Part shown: positions 55,188 to 64,000 of the stretch, in pieces
Layout of the letters: each line of letters opens with the position of its first letter
How positions within the stretch are numbered: position 1 is the first letter of the stretch
From: Saprospiraceae bacterium
GTDB lineage: Bacteria; Bacteroidota; Bacteroidia; Chitinophagales; Saprospiraceae
DNA length: 64,000 nucleotides
Assembly (NCBI GenBank): GCA_016719855.1
Contig: JADJYH010000021.1
Span: forward strand, 1 to 64,000
Reading direction: 5' to 3'
Position numbers and translations under genes: made by a program
Notes under the pieces: model-generated
What the model saw: only the letters and a program-made list of their open reading frames with translations
Told to the model about the DNA's origin: nothing
Databases searched by the model: none

Positions 55188-55592
55188 TTAAAGCGGGGTA
55201 TTGGACGCTTGCCCAGGAACGGTAGGGCTTTCGTCTGGCAATGGATTGGTCGGGTCAATATCTTCGTCCATGTCAGACGATTCCTCGTCTGTGAACTCAG
55301 GGTCAGTACTTTGCTTACGACGATATGGGTCAGTATCTGGCAAGGGGTCCCTTGAGTCGGGGTCCTTGTCGTCGTTCGTGTAACCCGGTTCAGTGCCCGA
55401 TTTTTGTTCGCCGGGAAGGCGCCGGTAAGGGTCTGTACCAGGCAGGGGATTCACCGGTGAAGGCGTATCGCCCCCTTTTTCCTGGTCAGGAAAATTCGGG
55501 CGAGCACCCGCTGGGTTCAAAGGATTGTTGCGGTTGTTATCCTCATCCGGCAACGGATTGGTCGGCGTAGGATGAAAGCTGTTGTCTGGCAT
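55188..55592 (-). CDS. Disordered Pro/Asp-rich repeat protein
   Basis: A 134-residue, highly hydrophilic protein without signal peptide, cysteine or hydrophobic core. A motif NPLP(D/G)-x-D recurs four or five times, twice followed by PYRR (PLPGTDPYRRLPG, PLPDTDPYRRKQS). It is predicted fully disordered. I do not recognise a family. Short Pro/Asp/Asn-rich proteins of this kind are often stress-induced in Bacteroidota, and the converging neighbour is a catalase, but function is unknown. Confidence 0.65.
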   Translation of the reverse strand: MPDNSFHPTPTNPLPDEDNNRNNPLNPAGARPNFPDQEKGGDTPSPVNPLPGTDPYRRLPGEQKSGTEPGYTNDDKDPDSRDPLPDTDPYRRKQSTDPEFTDEESSDMDEDIDPTNPLPDESPTVPGQASNTPL

Positions 55593-55750
55593 GATGTTAC
55601 ATTTTTTTGGTTAACAATATTGTTTAATTCACAGGCAAAACGTGCTGCTCCTTTCAGATGTTCATTTCGATTCAATTGTTTTTGATATCCTGTGTCCATT
55701 TATTTGAATACAGCAGTGGATGGTTTTTCAGGTGCCATAATTTGTCAGCC

Positions 55751-55863
55751 CCCGTTGTCCCAAGTACCAAGTTCCAGTAGGTTTGCAATTTACTGGCGCA
55801 GTTACTGGCAAGCTCATCACCTATCTACCGTAAACCTAGATAGGATTGCCCCCCGTATTAGGT
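55751..55863. repeat. Dispersed palindromic repeat, copy B
   Basis: About three-quarters identical by eye to copy A at 52,392. The core hairpin at 55774-55796 keeps its pairing through G-U wobbles. A second palindrome, CCTATCTA/TAGATAGG, lies at 55820-55844. Apart from this element, the 55,593-56,057 gap holds only AT-rich sequence, presumably including the efflux operon promoter. Confidence 0.75.
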
Positions 55864-56057
55864 GGATGAGCACGTCATTCGTCCAGCCGTGTTTTTTGAC
55901 CATGCGGAATTGTACAGTAAAAGTACCTACACACAATTTTTCTGGATTCTCTAAAACCCCTTGAACTAATTTTTACCTTACGCCTTAATTGTAAGTGTGA
56001 ATTTGACAGCAACGCCCAAGTAAATCGAAAAACAACCTCACATTGAAAATTACAAGC

Positions 56058-57440
56058 ATGCAGATGACGAATGCAAAAAATGCCTGCAAAGCAACTCAAA
56101 TGAATGGCGTTGGAAATGAACGGCATCCGAAATTAGTGGTGGCTGTTTTGAGTTTTTTGTTTCCATTCATGGTTTTTTCCCAGACTCCCCGACAAGATAG
56201 CATATTGCAAGAAGTGACGCTTCAAGCTGCCATTGCTTATGCTTTGAACAATCAGCCGACCGTCCAGCAATCTATTTTGGATGAAAGGATTACAGCCGCC
56301 CAAATAAAGAGCAAATTGGCCGATTGGTATCCTCAGGTGGACTTCAATTACAACCTACAACATAATTTTCTGGTACAGACAGCGTCCATTGGTGGGAATA
56401 CCGTGAAATTAGGAACAGATAATATTTCTTCAGCCCAGTTCTCTGCCTCGCAAACCCTCTTCAATCGGGATGCATTGTTGGCAAAACGGACCAAGGGAGA
56501 TGTATCTACATTGGCAAAACAGTACACCACGAGCGAAAAAATAGACCTTGTGGTGGATGTGTCCAAGGCGTTTTACGATGTGCTATCCACCATGCAACAA
56601 ATAAAAGTTGCGGCGTCAAATATTACCAGAATAGAAAGGAGCCTTAAAGATGCATTTAACCAGTACAATGCTGGCATTGCTGACAAAATAGATTACAAAA
56701 GAGCCACGATTGCACTCAACAATGCAAAGGCCTCCAAGAAAAGCAATGAGGATATACTGGCCGCCAAATTAGCTTACCTCAAGTCTTTGATGAGTTACCC
56801 GGAATCGTCAGAATTGAGCATTGTTTATGACAGCTTGCAAATGGAAGAAGAAATTTTCCTGGACACCTTGCAAATGCCAAATTACAAGGCACGCATAGAA
56901 TACAACCAGCTCGAAACACAGCGAAGATTGTTGGCATCCAATATAGAATATAACAAATGGAGCTATCTGCCTTCGGTATCTGCCTTCGGTGCCTATAATT
57001 TCAATTTCCTGAACAATGACTTGGGCGAACTGTACAGCCAAAACTATCCTAATGCATTCGCAGGCGTTACAATCGGAATCCCACTCTACGAAGGCGGAAA
57101 AAGGAGAGAAAATGTCCTGATTGCGGAATTGGAATTAGCTCGAAATGAGCAGGACATCTTGTACCTAAAAGACGCCGTGAATGCAGCATATTCGCAGGCC
57201 TTGGCCATTTATAAAAGCAATCTGACCGATTATTTAACACTGAAGGAAAATGTAAAATTGGCGGAAGAGGTATATGATGTCATTCAATTGCAATATCGTT
57301 CAGGCATTAAAACATACCTAGAGGTAATTACTTCAGAAACAGACCTCCGCAACGCTCAGATTAATTACTACAATGCTACTTATCAGCTTTTAGCCAGTAA
57401 AATTGATGTGCAAAAGGCATTGGGCCAAATCAACTATTAA
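56058..57440 (+). CDS. TolC-family outer-membrane efflux channel
   Basis: An outer-membrane factor of a tripartite RND pump, about 460 residues. The start may be ATG 56058 or 56100; the latter directly precedes the signal segment (PKLVVAVLSFLFPFMVFSQ). Two OEP repeats are visible: TLQAAIAYALNNQPTVQQ with alternating helical periodicity, then a second repeat after IEYNQLETQRRL with GVTIGIPLYEGGKR. The end (YQLLASKIDVQKALGQINY) is typical. It is the first gene of an operon with the adaptor (26 bases downstream) and the permease. The operon is more AT-rich than the window average, suggesting transfer or a different expression class. Confidence 0.9.
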   Translation: MQMTNAKNACKATQMNGVGNERHPKLVVAVLSFLFPFMVFSQTPRQDSILQEVTLQAAIAYALNNQPTVQQSILDERITAAQIKSKLADWYPQVDFNYNLQHNFLVQTASIGGNTVKLGTDNISSAQFSASQTLFNRDALLAKRTKGDVSTLAKQYTTSEKIDLVVDVSKAFYDVLSTMQQIKVAASNITRIERSLKDAFNQYNAGIADKIDYKRATIALNNAKASKKSNEDILAAKLAYLKSLMSYPESSELSIVYDSLQMEEEIFLDTLQMPNYKARIEYNQLETQRRLLASNIEYNKWSYLPSVSAFGAYNFNFLNNDLGELYSQNYPNAFAGVTIGIPLYEGGKRRENVLIAELELARNEQDILYLKDAVNAAYSQALAIYKSNLTDYLTLKENVKLAEEVYDVIQLQYRSGIKTYLEVITSETDLRNAQINYYNATYQLLASKIDVQKALGQINY

Positions 57441-57466
57441 CAAGAACAAACCTGAATTCATTTTAA

Positions 57467-58627
57467 ATGAGACTTATGTTGATAAATAAAACATTTACCC
57501 TTGCGGCTTTAGCCACATTACTATTGATATCCGCATGTGGCGAAGAGAAAAAAGGGGCCGCTACGGCAGTGCCTCCGGTACAAGTCACCGTGGAGCCAGT
57601 AAAATTCATTAAAGCAGCGTATTTTGATGAATATCCTGCGACAGTGGTTGCATTGAACCAAGTGGAATTACGACCTCAAGTAAACGGGTTCATAACAGGG
57701 GTCCATTTTAAAGATGGTGACCGGGTCAGGAAGGGGCAATTGCTTTATACCATTGACGACCAGTTGTACGCCGCCAATTACCAACAGGCCGTTGCGAACC
57801 TTCAGTTGCAACAAGCCAACCTGAACAAGGCGGAAAAAGATGCAACTCGTTACCATGAACTCGACAAACAGGATGCGGTTGCAAAACAATTAGTGGATAA
57901 TGTTGATGCTGCGCTGGAAGTGGCCAAAAAGCAGGTAGCAGCTGCCAATGCCAATATTCAGGCCGTGCAAACCAATGTCAGATACACAAAAATATATGCG
58001 CCTTTTGATGGTGTAATTGGTATATCGGCAGTAAAAACAGGAACGGCTGTTTCCGCTGGACAATCCATCCTCAATACGGTTTCAACCGACCAAGAGCTTG
58101 CGGTTGATTTCAATATTGACCAAAAGGAGATATACCGATTTACGAAGTTATTGAATGAAAAACAAAAGCCAGGTGATTCAACTTTTACACTTGCTTTTGG
58201 CAATGAAGTGTACCCTTTCCCCGGAAAGCTAGCATTGCTCGATAGAGCGGTGAATCCACAAACTGGAACGCTAAAGGCAAGGTTAGTTTTTCCAAATAAT
58301 AAAAACCTGTTGATTGCAGGCATGAATGGCACTGTCCGTGTAAGAAGCAACGATAGCGATAATTCAATCCTTATTCCCTACAAAGCTGTCACGGAACAAT
58401 TAGGAGAATTTTTTGTGTACGTTCCAAATGACAGCAGCATGGTTTCACAGCGAAAAGTAGTATTGGGCAAACAGGTAGAAAAAGATATAATCGTCATAAA
58501 AGGATTGGAACCAGCGGACAAAATAGTAGTGGAAGGTGTGCAAAACCTTCGGGAAGGCGCAGTTATCAGCATCTCACAACCAACGGCGCCTGGTGACTCA
58601 ACTGGCACGGCAGCTCCTAAGAAATAA
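57467..58627 (+). CDS. RND efflux periplasmic adaptor lipoprotein
   Basis: A 386-residue membrane-fusion protein of the AcrA/MexA type. The signal ends at LISAC, a lipobox, so it is anchored to the inner membrane. Order: a beta-barrel/lipoyl half (ATVVALNQVELRPQVNGFI, VKDGDRVRKGQ-like HFKDGDRVRKGQLLY), a helical hairpin (about residues 95-165), the second lipoyl half (FDGVIGISAVKTGTAV) and membrane-proximal barrels ending VVEGVQNLREGAVI. It bridges the TolC-like channel and the permease in the same operon. Substrate cannot be deduced; no regulator gene is adjacent. Confidence 0.92.
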   Translation: MRLMLINKTFTLAALATLLLISACGEEKKGAATAVPPVQVTVEPVKFIKAAYFDEYPATVVALNQVELRPQVNGFITGVHFKDGDRVRKGQLLYTIDDQLYAANYQQAVANLQLQQANLNKAEKDATRYHELDKQDAVAKQLVDNVDAALEVAKKQVAAANANIQAVQTNVRYTKIYAPFDGVIGISAVKTGTAVSAGQSILNTVSTDQELAVDFNIDQKEIYRFTKLLNEKQKPGDSTFTLAFGNEVYPFPGKLALLDRAVNPQTGTLKARLVFPNNKNLLIAGMNGTVRVRSNDSDNSILIPYKAVTEQLGEFFVYVPNDSSMVSQRKVVLGKQVEKDIIVIKGLEPADKIVVEGVQNLREGAVISISQPTAPGDSTGTAAPKK

Positions 58628-58677
58628 GAAACCCATTTTATTAATAGACCATGGGCAGTGGTTAAAGGAAATAAAAA

Positions 58678-61600
58678 ATGATTGCAGATACTTTTATTAA
58701 AAGGCCAGTAACAGCGATTGTCATATCCATCGTGATTGTGTTGGTTGGGTTAATAGCAATGTACACATTGCCCATTGCACAGTATCCCGATATTACACCG
58801 CCAACGGTTACCATCACGGGCAATTTTACGGGCGCCGATGCACAAACGGTGGAACAAACCACCACCACTGCCATCGAAACGCAAGTTAACGGGACACCGG
58901 GCATGACTTATATGTCCAGCAATAGCACGTCGAGCGGGCAAAGCTCCATCAATGTGAATTTTGAGATTGGCACCGATGTAAATAATGCTGCGGTAGAAAT
59001 ACAGAACCGGGTAAGCGTGGCGCAGCCCAGTTTGCCGGATGCAGTAAAGCGACTTGGGCTTACCGTACGCAAGCGCATCCCAAGTATTATGGTGGCCTTG
59101 GCCCTGTACTCACCAAACGGAACTCATGACCCCAGCTTTGTTGGGAACTATGCCAATATTTATGTAAAAGATGCGCTGCAACGGGTTAAAGGCGTGGGAG
59201 ATATTATATCCCGTGCCGCTGATTTTGGGATGCGGGTATGGTTAAACCCTGAAAAACTGGCCAATTTAGGCTTGACTACCACGGATATCATAAGCGCATT
59301 AACCGAACAAAACCTTCAGGTCGCTGCGGGCACGGTGGGAGGCAATCCGCAACCAAATACGCAAACATTTGAATATAGTGTGCTAACAAATAGTCGAATT
59401 AACACAAAGGAGCAATTTGAAGATATTATCGTCCGTACTGTGCCTTCAACTGGTACGGTCGTTTACTTGAAAGATGTGGCCAGGGTTGAATTGGGCAAAT
59501 TTGATTATGGCACCAATGCCTTCGTCAATGGAAAACCAGCTTCTTTTGTACTGATATACCAAGCGCCGGGCGCCAATGCCTTATCCACTTTTGATGGCAT
59601 AAATAAAGCATTGGCGGAGTTAAAAAAGACATTTCCAAAAGATTTGGATTATGTCATGACCCTTGAAACGGTGACCGTGGTGAAAGCATCCATGAAAGAA
59701 GTGGAGGAGACTTTAGTTATTGCATTGGTATTGGTGGTTTTTGTGGTGTTCTTATTTTTGCAAAACTGGCGGGCGACCCTAATCCCAGTATTGGCAATTC
59801 CGGTATCATTGATTGGTACTTTTATTTTCTTTATTCCTTTTGATTTTACCATAAATACACTTACGCTTTTCGCATTCGTACTGGCCATCGGTATAGTGGT
59901 TGATGACGCTATTGTGGTAGTAGAGGCTGTGCAGCATTATATTGACCATGAGAAAATCTCCCCCAAACTGGCAACTCAAAAAGCAATGAAGGATATATCG
60001 GGGCCAGTTATTGCTATTGCTTTAATATTGGCAGCGGTTTTTGTGCCCGTTGGTTTTATTCCGGGCATTGTGGGTCGTTTATACCAGCAGTTTGCCATCA
60101 CAATTGCGGTATCAGTAATTATATCGGCTTTTGTTGCATTGTCGCTTACACCAGCTTTGTGCAGCATTATGCTTAAGCCTTCCAAGGAAAAAGATGCCAA
60201 GATGAATGTGTTGGAAAAATTCTTTGCTTGGTTTAATCGAGGCTTTGACCGAATGAATCGCACTTACACAAAAGGCGTTAGCAAGTCCATTCGTGCTACT
60301 CCGATTGTCATGGTAATGATGGTATGCCTATTTGTTGGGTTGTACTTTTTATTCCAAAACAAACCTTCTGGGTTTATTCCTACAGAGGACGAAGGCCGAT
60401 TATTCGTTACCTATGAAATGCAGGAGGCTGCCTCTACCACCCGAAGCAAAGAAATGCTATTAAATATCCAGAAAAGGTTAAGGGAAATCCCTGGAGTTAA
60501 AACGGTAGGTGGATTGGCAGGCTTGAATATCGTCAGCTTCTCCAATAAGTCAAATGCGGGTACCATATTTGTCTTGTTGGAACCATGGAATGACCGAAAG
60601 GGCGAAGGAATGAAGGCCAGCAGTATCATGGAGAAGATACAAAAGGCGGTGTCGGATATAAAAGAAGCAAGAGTTCTGGTAATCGGGCCACCCGCAATAC
60701 CAGGTTTGGGCGCTACTTCCGGTTTTACGTTTGTATTGCAACAAACCACCAGTACGGATGACATCAAGCAATTTGAAGCGGTATCTAAAAAATTTATTGG
60801 CGAATTGAATCAGCGCCCTGAAATTGCGAGGGCTTATACTTTTTTCTCAGCCCGTACACCTAGCTACCAAGTGGACGTGGATAAAGAAAAAGCAAAAAAA
60901 CTGGGCATATCGGTCGCAGATGTTTATAGCACCATGTCCACTTTGCTCGGCAGTAGCTATGTGAATGACTTCAATTTATATGGTCGGAATTTTCGGGTTG
61001 TGGCCCAAGCAGACAGTACATATCGTTCATCAATTAGTGAATTGAATAAATATTATGTCCGAAATAATCAGGGCGACATGATACCGCTTGGCTCTCTGGT
61101 AACGACCAGCGTTGTCGAAAGCCCTTCGTCTATTTCTCACTATAATATTTACAGGTCAATCGAAATAAATGGCACGCCAAAGCCCGGCTTTAGTAGTGGT
61201 CAAGCCATTGAAGCGTTGAAAGAAGTGGCCGCCAAAACATTGCCAGAGGGTTATGGATACGAGTTTTCCGGCTTAAGCAGGGAGGAGGTTTCAGCGGGAA
61301 ACAGTTCATTGATGATATTTGGCCTCTCCATTATTTTTGTATTTCTGTTTTTGGCGGCGTTGTACGAAAGTTGGTCTGTGCCTTTTTCTGTTTTATTTGC
61401 AGTTCCGATTGGCGCTTTTGGTTCTATCCTCACGCTTACTTTAATCCCCAGCATAAGCAATAATATTTATGCCCAAATTGGCTTGATAACGCTCATCGGT
61501 TTGGCAGCCAAAAATGCCATCCTGATTGTTGAATTTGCAAAAGAAAGGGTTGACCGAGGAATGGATATAGTTACGGCCACATTACAGGCTGTTAGTTTGC

Positions 61601-61821
61601 GCTTGAGACCTATCATTATGACTTCTTTGGCTTTCATATTGGGCGTTTTGCCCTTGGCCTTTGCCAGTGGAGCAGCAGCTGAATCTCGCCGAACCATCGG
61701 ATGGACCGTATTTGGCGGTATGTTAGCGGCTACTACCTTGGCCATATTCGTTGTCCCTGTTTTGTTTGTGCTTATTACTAAAATATCACATGGCAAGGCT
61801 CAAAAGCGGACGGATGGATGA
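58678..61821 (+). CDS. RND multidrug efflux permease (HAE1/AcrB type)
   Basis: A 1,047-residue inner-membrane proton-driven exporter. The opening MIADTFIKRPVTAIVISI is typical of the HAE1 family. Twelve membrane helices are organised as 1 + 5 + 1 + 5, with two large periplasmic loops. The proton-relay Asp pair is at 409-410 (GIVVDDAIVVVE) in helix 4. Other signatures: LPIAQYPDITPP, VNGTPGMTYMSS, GFIPTEDEG and the final-repeat GLAAKNAILIVEFAKE. Full length with no defects, unlike many genes in the window. It is the third gene of the operon and forms a complete tripartite pump. Likely substrates are amphipathic toxins or antibiotics. Confidence 0.95.
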   Translation: MIADTFIKRPVTAIVISIVIVLVGLIAMYTLPIAQYPDITPPTVTITGNFTGADAQTVEQTTTTAIETQVNGTPGMTYMSSNSTSSGQSSINVNFEIGTDVNNAAVEIQNRVSVAQPSLPDAVKRLGLTVRKRIPSIMVALALYSPNGTHDPSFVGNYANIYVKDALQRVKGVGDIISRAADFGMRVWLNPEKLANLGLTTTDIISALTEQNLQVAAGTVGGNPQPNTQTFEYSVLTNSRINTKEQFEDIIVRTVPSTGTVVYLKDVARVELGKFDYGTNAFVNGKPASFVLIYQAPGANALSTFDGINKALAELKKTFPKDLDYVMTLETVTVVKASMKEVEETLVIALVLVVFVVFLFLQNWRATLIPVLAIPVSLIGTFIFFIPFDFTINTLTLFAFVLAIGIVVDDAIVVVEAVQHYIDHEKISPKLATQKAMKDISGPVIAIALILAAVFVPVGFIPGIVGRLYQQFAITIAVSVIISAFVALSLTPALCSIMLKPSKEKDAKMNVLEKFFAWFNRGFDRMNRTYTKGVSKSIRATPIVMVMMVCLFVGLYFLFQNKPSGFIPTEDEGRLFVTYEMQEAASTTRSKEMLLNIQKRLREIPGVKTVGGLAGLNIVSFSNKSNAGTIFVLLEPWNDRKGEGMKASSIMEKIQKAVSDIKEARVLVIGPPAIPGLGATSGFTFVLQQTTSTDDIKQFEAVSKKFIGELNQRPEIARAYTFFSARTPSYQVDVDKEKAKKLGISVADVYSTMSTLLGSSYVNDFNLYGRNFRVVAQADSTYRSSISELNKYYVRNNQGDMIPLGSLVTTSVVESPSSISHYNIYRSIEINGTPKPGFSSGQAIEALKEVAAKTLPEGYGYEFSGLSREEVSAGNSSLMIFGLSIIFVFLFLAALYESWSVPFSVLFAVPIGAFGSILTLTLIPSISNNIYAQIGLITLIGLAAKNAILIVEFAKERVDRGMDIVTATLQAVSLRLRPIIMTSLAFILGVLPLAFASGAAAESRRTIGWTVFGGMLAATTLAIFVVPVLFVLITKISHGKAQKRTDG

Positions 61822-61925
61822 AAACTGATGAGTTCAGTAAGTGGGGCAAAATCAGTTTTCATCCGCAAAATCCGCCCAATCAGCGGTCTAATCCTCCTAC
61901 TGCGGTAATCATAGAAGCAGTCGCC

Positions 61926-63698
61926 CTACCGCACCCCGTGCATTTTCTTCCTTATTATCGGCGTAAACACGATCGCCACAACGGCCACCGCAAGGGAAAC
62001 GCCCGCCAGTATCCAGAAGAAATAGCTGATGCCTTTTTCGTCGGCAATCTTGTCCACGTTCTCCCCGAACTTTGCGGCACCTTTCATGCCGATGGCCACG
62101 GCCAGGTACCAGATGCCGAACATGACCGCAATCATGCGGGCGGGCACCAGTTTGCTCACGTAGGACAGGCCGACGGGGGAGATGCAAAGCTCGCCCATAG
62201 TGTGGAACAGGTACACCAATATCAGCCAAACCATGCTCACCGACGCTGTTTTTGCGCCCGGCTCGATGGAGCTGGCACCAAACGCCACACAGGCCATGCC
62301 CAGCGCCAGCAGCGTCATGCCGATGGCATATTTGACGTTGGCGGGCGGGTTGTACTTGCTCTCCCACCATTTGGAGAACAGCGGCGCCAAGCTGATGATA
62401 AACAAGGAGTTGAGGGTGGAAAACCACGAGGCGGGGACCTCCAACGTTGCTTCGGCCATTTGGCTTTTCAGCATCCAGAAGGCGATGCCCCAAATGATGA
62501 CAAAGCTGGTACCCAAGATGATATTGGCGACGGCGAATTTCTTGAAGGTCTGTTGGAACAATTTGAACAAAACCCAAGTGATGATGCCCAATGGCACAAC
62601 CGTCATCAAGGCGTTCACGATTTTGAAAGTAGTGCCAGCGCTGCCTTCCAGTATCCGATTGGTGTAGTCCCTGGCGAAGATGGTCAGCGTGCCGGGCGAC
62701 TGCTCAAAAATAGCCCAAAAGAAGATGACCAGAATGGCAAAAAAGGTCACGGCTATCAACCGGTCACGGGTCACAACAGAATATTTCAACAAACGGTAAA
62801 CGAGTAGCCCGATGAAGAGTGCAAGGGCCACCAATATCGTAAAATTGTTGCCCATTAACCCACCCACATCCCAGTTGAAAATGTCCACTGAACCATTGGA
62901 GATTTTCTTGGCCGGTTCGAAGATTATCCATATCAGCCCGAGGAAAATCATCACGGCGATGAGCACCAATTGGCCGCCAGTGAATGGGTTTGGCTTGTCG
63001 CCATCCAGTGCAAGTTCAGTGGCGGCGGCGTCTTTTTTCACGGGCTTGAGGCCGATATTGCCGAAGATGTTTTGCGCCAGCCAAAACTGCAAAAGACCAA
63101 AAAACATGAAGATACCAGCGAGGCCAAAGCCCCAGCCCCAGCCTACTTTTTCGCCCAAATAGCCGCACAACAAGATGCCAAAAAATGCGCCCGAATTGAC
63201 ACCCATGTAGAAAATGGTATATGCGCCGTCCTTTTTCTCCGGGTGGTTTTTGTATATTTCCGAGATGATGGACACCATGTTGGGCTTGAAGAATCCGTTG
63301 CCGAACACCAAAAATACCAATCCCATATAAATGGAAACACTGGTCTCCAACGCCATGCAGCCATGCCCCAAGGTCATGAGCGAGGCACCCACCACCACGG
63401 CCCAACGATACCCGATTTTCTTGTCGGCAAAATAGCCGCCCATCATGGTGGACAGGTAAACCAATCCCACATAGGAGCCGAACAACGCCATCGCTTGCTC
63501 CCGAGTCCACTCCCAGCCGCCGTTGGCCAAGGTAGAGGTGAGGAACATCACGAGCAAGGCCCGCATCCCGTAAAACGAGAAGCGTTCCCACATTTCGGTG
63601 AAGAAAAGCACGAACAGCCCGGCGGGATGCCCGATGACCGGGTTTTCAAAGAAGTGGTCTGTTCCGCCATGCGGCGACTTTGGCGTATTGTTGCTCAT
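61926..63698 (-). CDS. POT/PTR2-family proton-dependent oligopeptide transporter
   Basis: A 590-residue major-facilitator importer for di- and tripeptides. Family motifs: FFTEMWERFSFYGMRALL (the ExxERFxYYG proton-coupling motif), GGYFADKKIGYRW, and FYMGVNSGAFFGILLCG. About 14 membrane helices are predicted, with the extra pair between the two six-helix halves as in bacterial POTs. Start 63698 (MSNNTPKSPHGG) precedes a short soluble N-terminus. It converges with the RND permease across a 104-base gap that has no obvious terminator. It pairs functionally with exported peptidases such as the M14 protein (inference only). Confidence 0.93.
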   Translation of the reverse strand: MSNNTPKSPHGGTDHFFENPVIGHPAGLFVLFFTEMWERFSFYGMRALLVMFLTSTLANGGWEWTREQAMALFGSYVGLVYLSTMMGGYFADKKIGYRWAVVVGASLMTLGHGCMALETSVSIYMGLVFLVFGNGFFKPNMVSIISEIYKNHPEKKDGAYTIFYMGVNSGAFFGILLCGYLGEKVGWGWGFGLAGIFMFFGLLQFWLAQNIFGNIGLKPVKKDAAATELALDGDKPNPFTGGQLVLIAVMIFLGLIWIIFEPAKKISNGSVDIFNWDVGGLMGNNFTILVALALFIGLLVYRLLKYSVVTRDRLIAVTFFAILVIFFWAIFEQSPGTLTIFARDYTNRILEGSAGTTFKIVNALMTVVPLGIITWVLFKLFQQTFKKFAVANIILGTSFVIIWGIAFWMLKSQMAEATLEVPASWFSTLNSLFIISLAPLFSKWWESKYNPPANVKYAIGMTLLALGMACVAFGASSIEPGAKTASVSMVWLILVYLFHTMGELCISPVGLSYVSKLVPARMIAVMFGIWYLAVAIGMKGAAKFGENVDKIADEKGISYFFWILAGVSLAVAVVAIVFTPIIRKKMHGVR

Positions 63699-63730
63699 AT
63701 TTGCGTTTAATTTTATTTTGAATTGATAGA

Positions 63731-63757
63731 CTTTCCAAGTTTTTCAAACCTGGGAAG
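63731..63757 (-). promoter_or_regulatory. Hairpin in POT transporter leader
   Basis: CTTTCCAAGTTT and AAACCTGGGAAG form a 12-bp stem with two G-U pairs and a three-base loop, 33 bases before the transporter start. It could be a leader hairpin or a terminator for something upstream; no T-run follows in either direction. Confidence 0.35.
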
Positions 63758-63917
63758 CCTGCCTCCTGCGAAGGCAACATGGCAAATGTAATACGACCCG
63801 CCACATTTTCTGTTTTTGTATTTATCTTTTGCAAGCTGTCTGCCAGTCCTTGGGCAAGCAGCAGTCACCCGAAACTTTCCTTGCAAACCCCTACCTTCGC
63901 CGCACAAACTCAACCGA

Positions 63918-64000
63918 ATGAGCTATCAACCGCCAGCAATCAGGAAAGTAAATGTCGTACGCTACGTGACGCCCCTGCGGGAAGGTGGCTCTCTGCCTGC
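63918..64000 (+). CDS. HipA-like kinase-family protein (partial, N-terminus)
   Basis: The frame runs from ATG 63918 off the window end. The 27 visible residues (KVNVVRYVTPLREGGSLPA at the end) match the opening of the HipA-like domain family of Bacteroidota that I remember, where intact proteins continue into a VLKFRGAGQG-type loop. Divergent from the peptide transporter. The short visible stretch limits certainty. Confidence 0.5.
   Translation, partial: MSYQPPAIRKVNVVRYVTPLREGGSLP

Noticed and set aside
61818..62807. 329-codon plus-strand frame after the RND permease
   Set aside because: It lies antisense to the POT transporter and is His/Gly-rich without motifs.

Overview
The window looks like chromosomal DNA of a Bacteroidota bacterium, most likely close to the Saprospiria (inference). 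Support: a C-terminal type IX secretion (T9SS) sorting domain, multi-kilobase surface proteins built from SdrD-B, DUF11, HYR-like and SprB repeats, a hybrid sensor kinase fused to an AraC-type DNA-binding domain, many lipoproteins, DUF4836 and DUF1572 proteins, and -7 promoter boxes of the form TAnnTTTG. No tRNA, rRNA, CRISPR array, intact insertion sequence or phage gene was seen.

Layout. 1-5 kb: a small gene overlapping an HNH endonuclease, a methyltransferase and a secreted M14 peptidase. 5-23 kb: three consecutive giant secreted proteins; the third is about 9.7 kb, ends in a T9SS sorting domain and is broken by three frameshifts. 23-28 kb: galactokinase, then a restriction-modification island in which a new methyltransferase and a probable nuclease sit exactly between the N- and C-terminal remnants of an older type ISP-like enzyme. 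28-32 kb: palindromic intergenic elements, a YceI lipoprotein, a GH20 hexosaminidase and two tiny membrane-peptide genes. 32-37 kb: hybrid histidine kinase, alpha-carbonic anhydrase, DinB-like protein. 37-49 kb: patatin/outer-membrane-barrel protein, lipoproteins, DUF4836 protein, AlkD-like glycosylase, cation efflux transporter, PIN toxin module, rpiB, aroE, a NarL-type regulator, a Sua5/YrdC protein. 49-52 kb: radA, a DUF2281/ParE module, an SH3-like secreted protein. 52-56 kb: large-subunit catalase flanked by two copies of a palindromic repeat, and a disordered Pro/Asp-rich protein. 56-62 kb: a complete tripartite RND efflux operon. 62-64 kb: a POT peptide transporter and the start of a HipA-like gene.

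Two things cut across the window. First, many gene ends carry degenerate tandem arrays of 7-8 bp words, often arranged as inverted pairs. Each locus has its own word, stop codons often lie at the array edge or inside it, and one gene (the hybrid kinase) has two such arrays in frame inside its coding sequence. Second, at least ten genes contain single-base frameshifts. Several are in homopolymers and the encoded protein resumes intact in another frame. This pattern suggests residual sequencing or assembly indels at least as much as gene decay, so broken genes are described as their likely intact products with the break noted.
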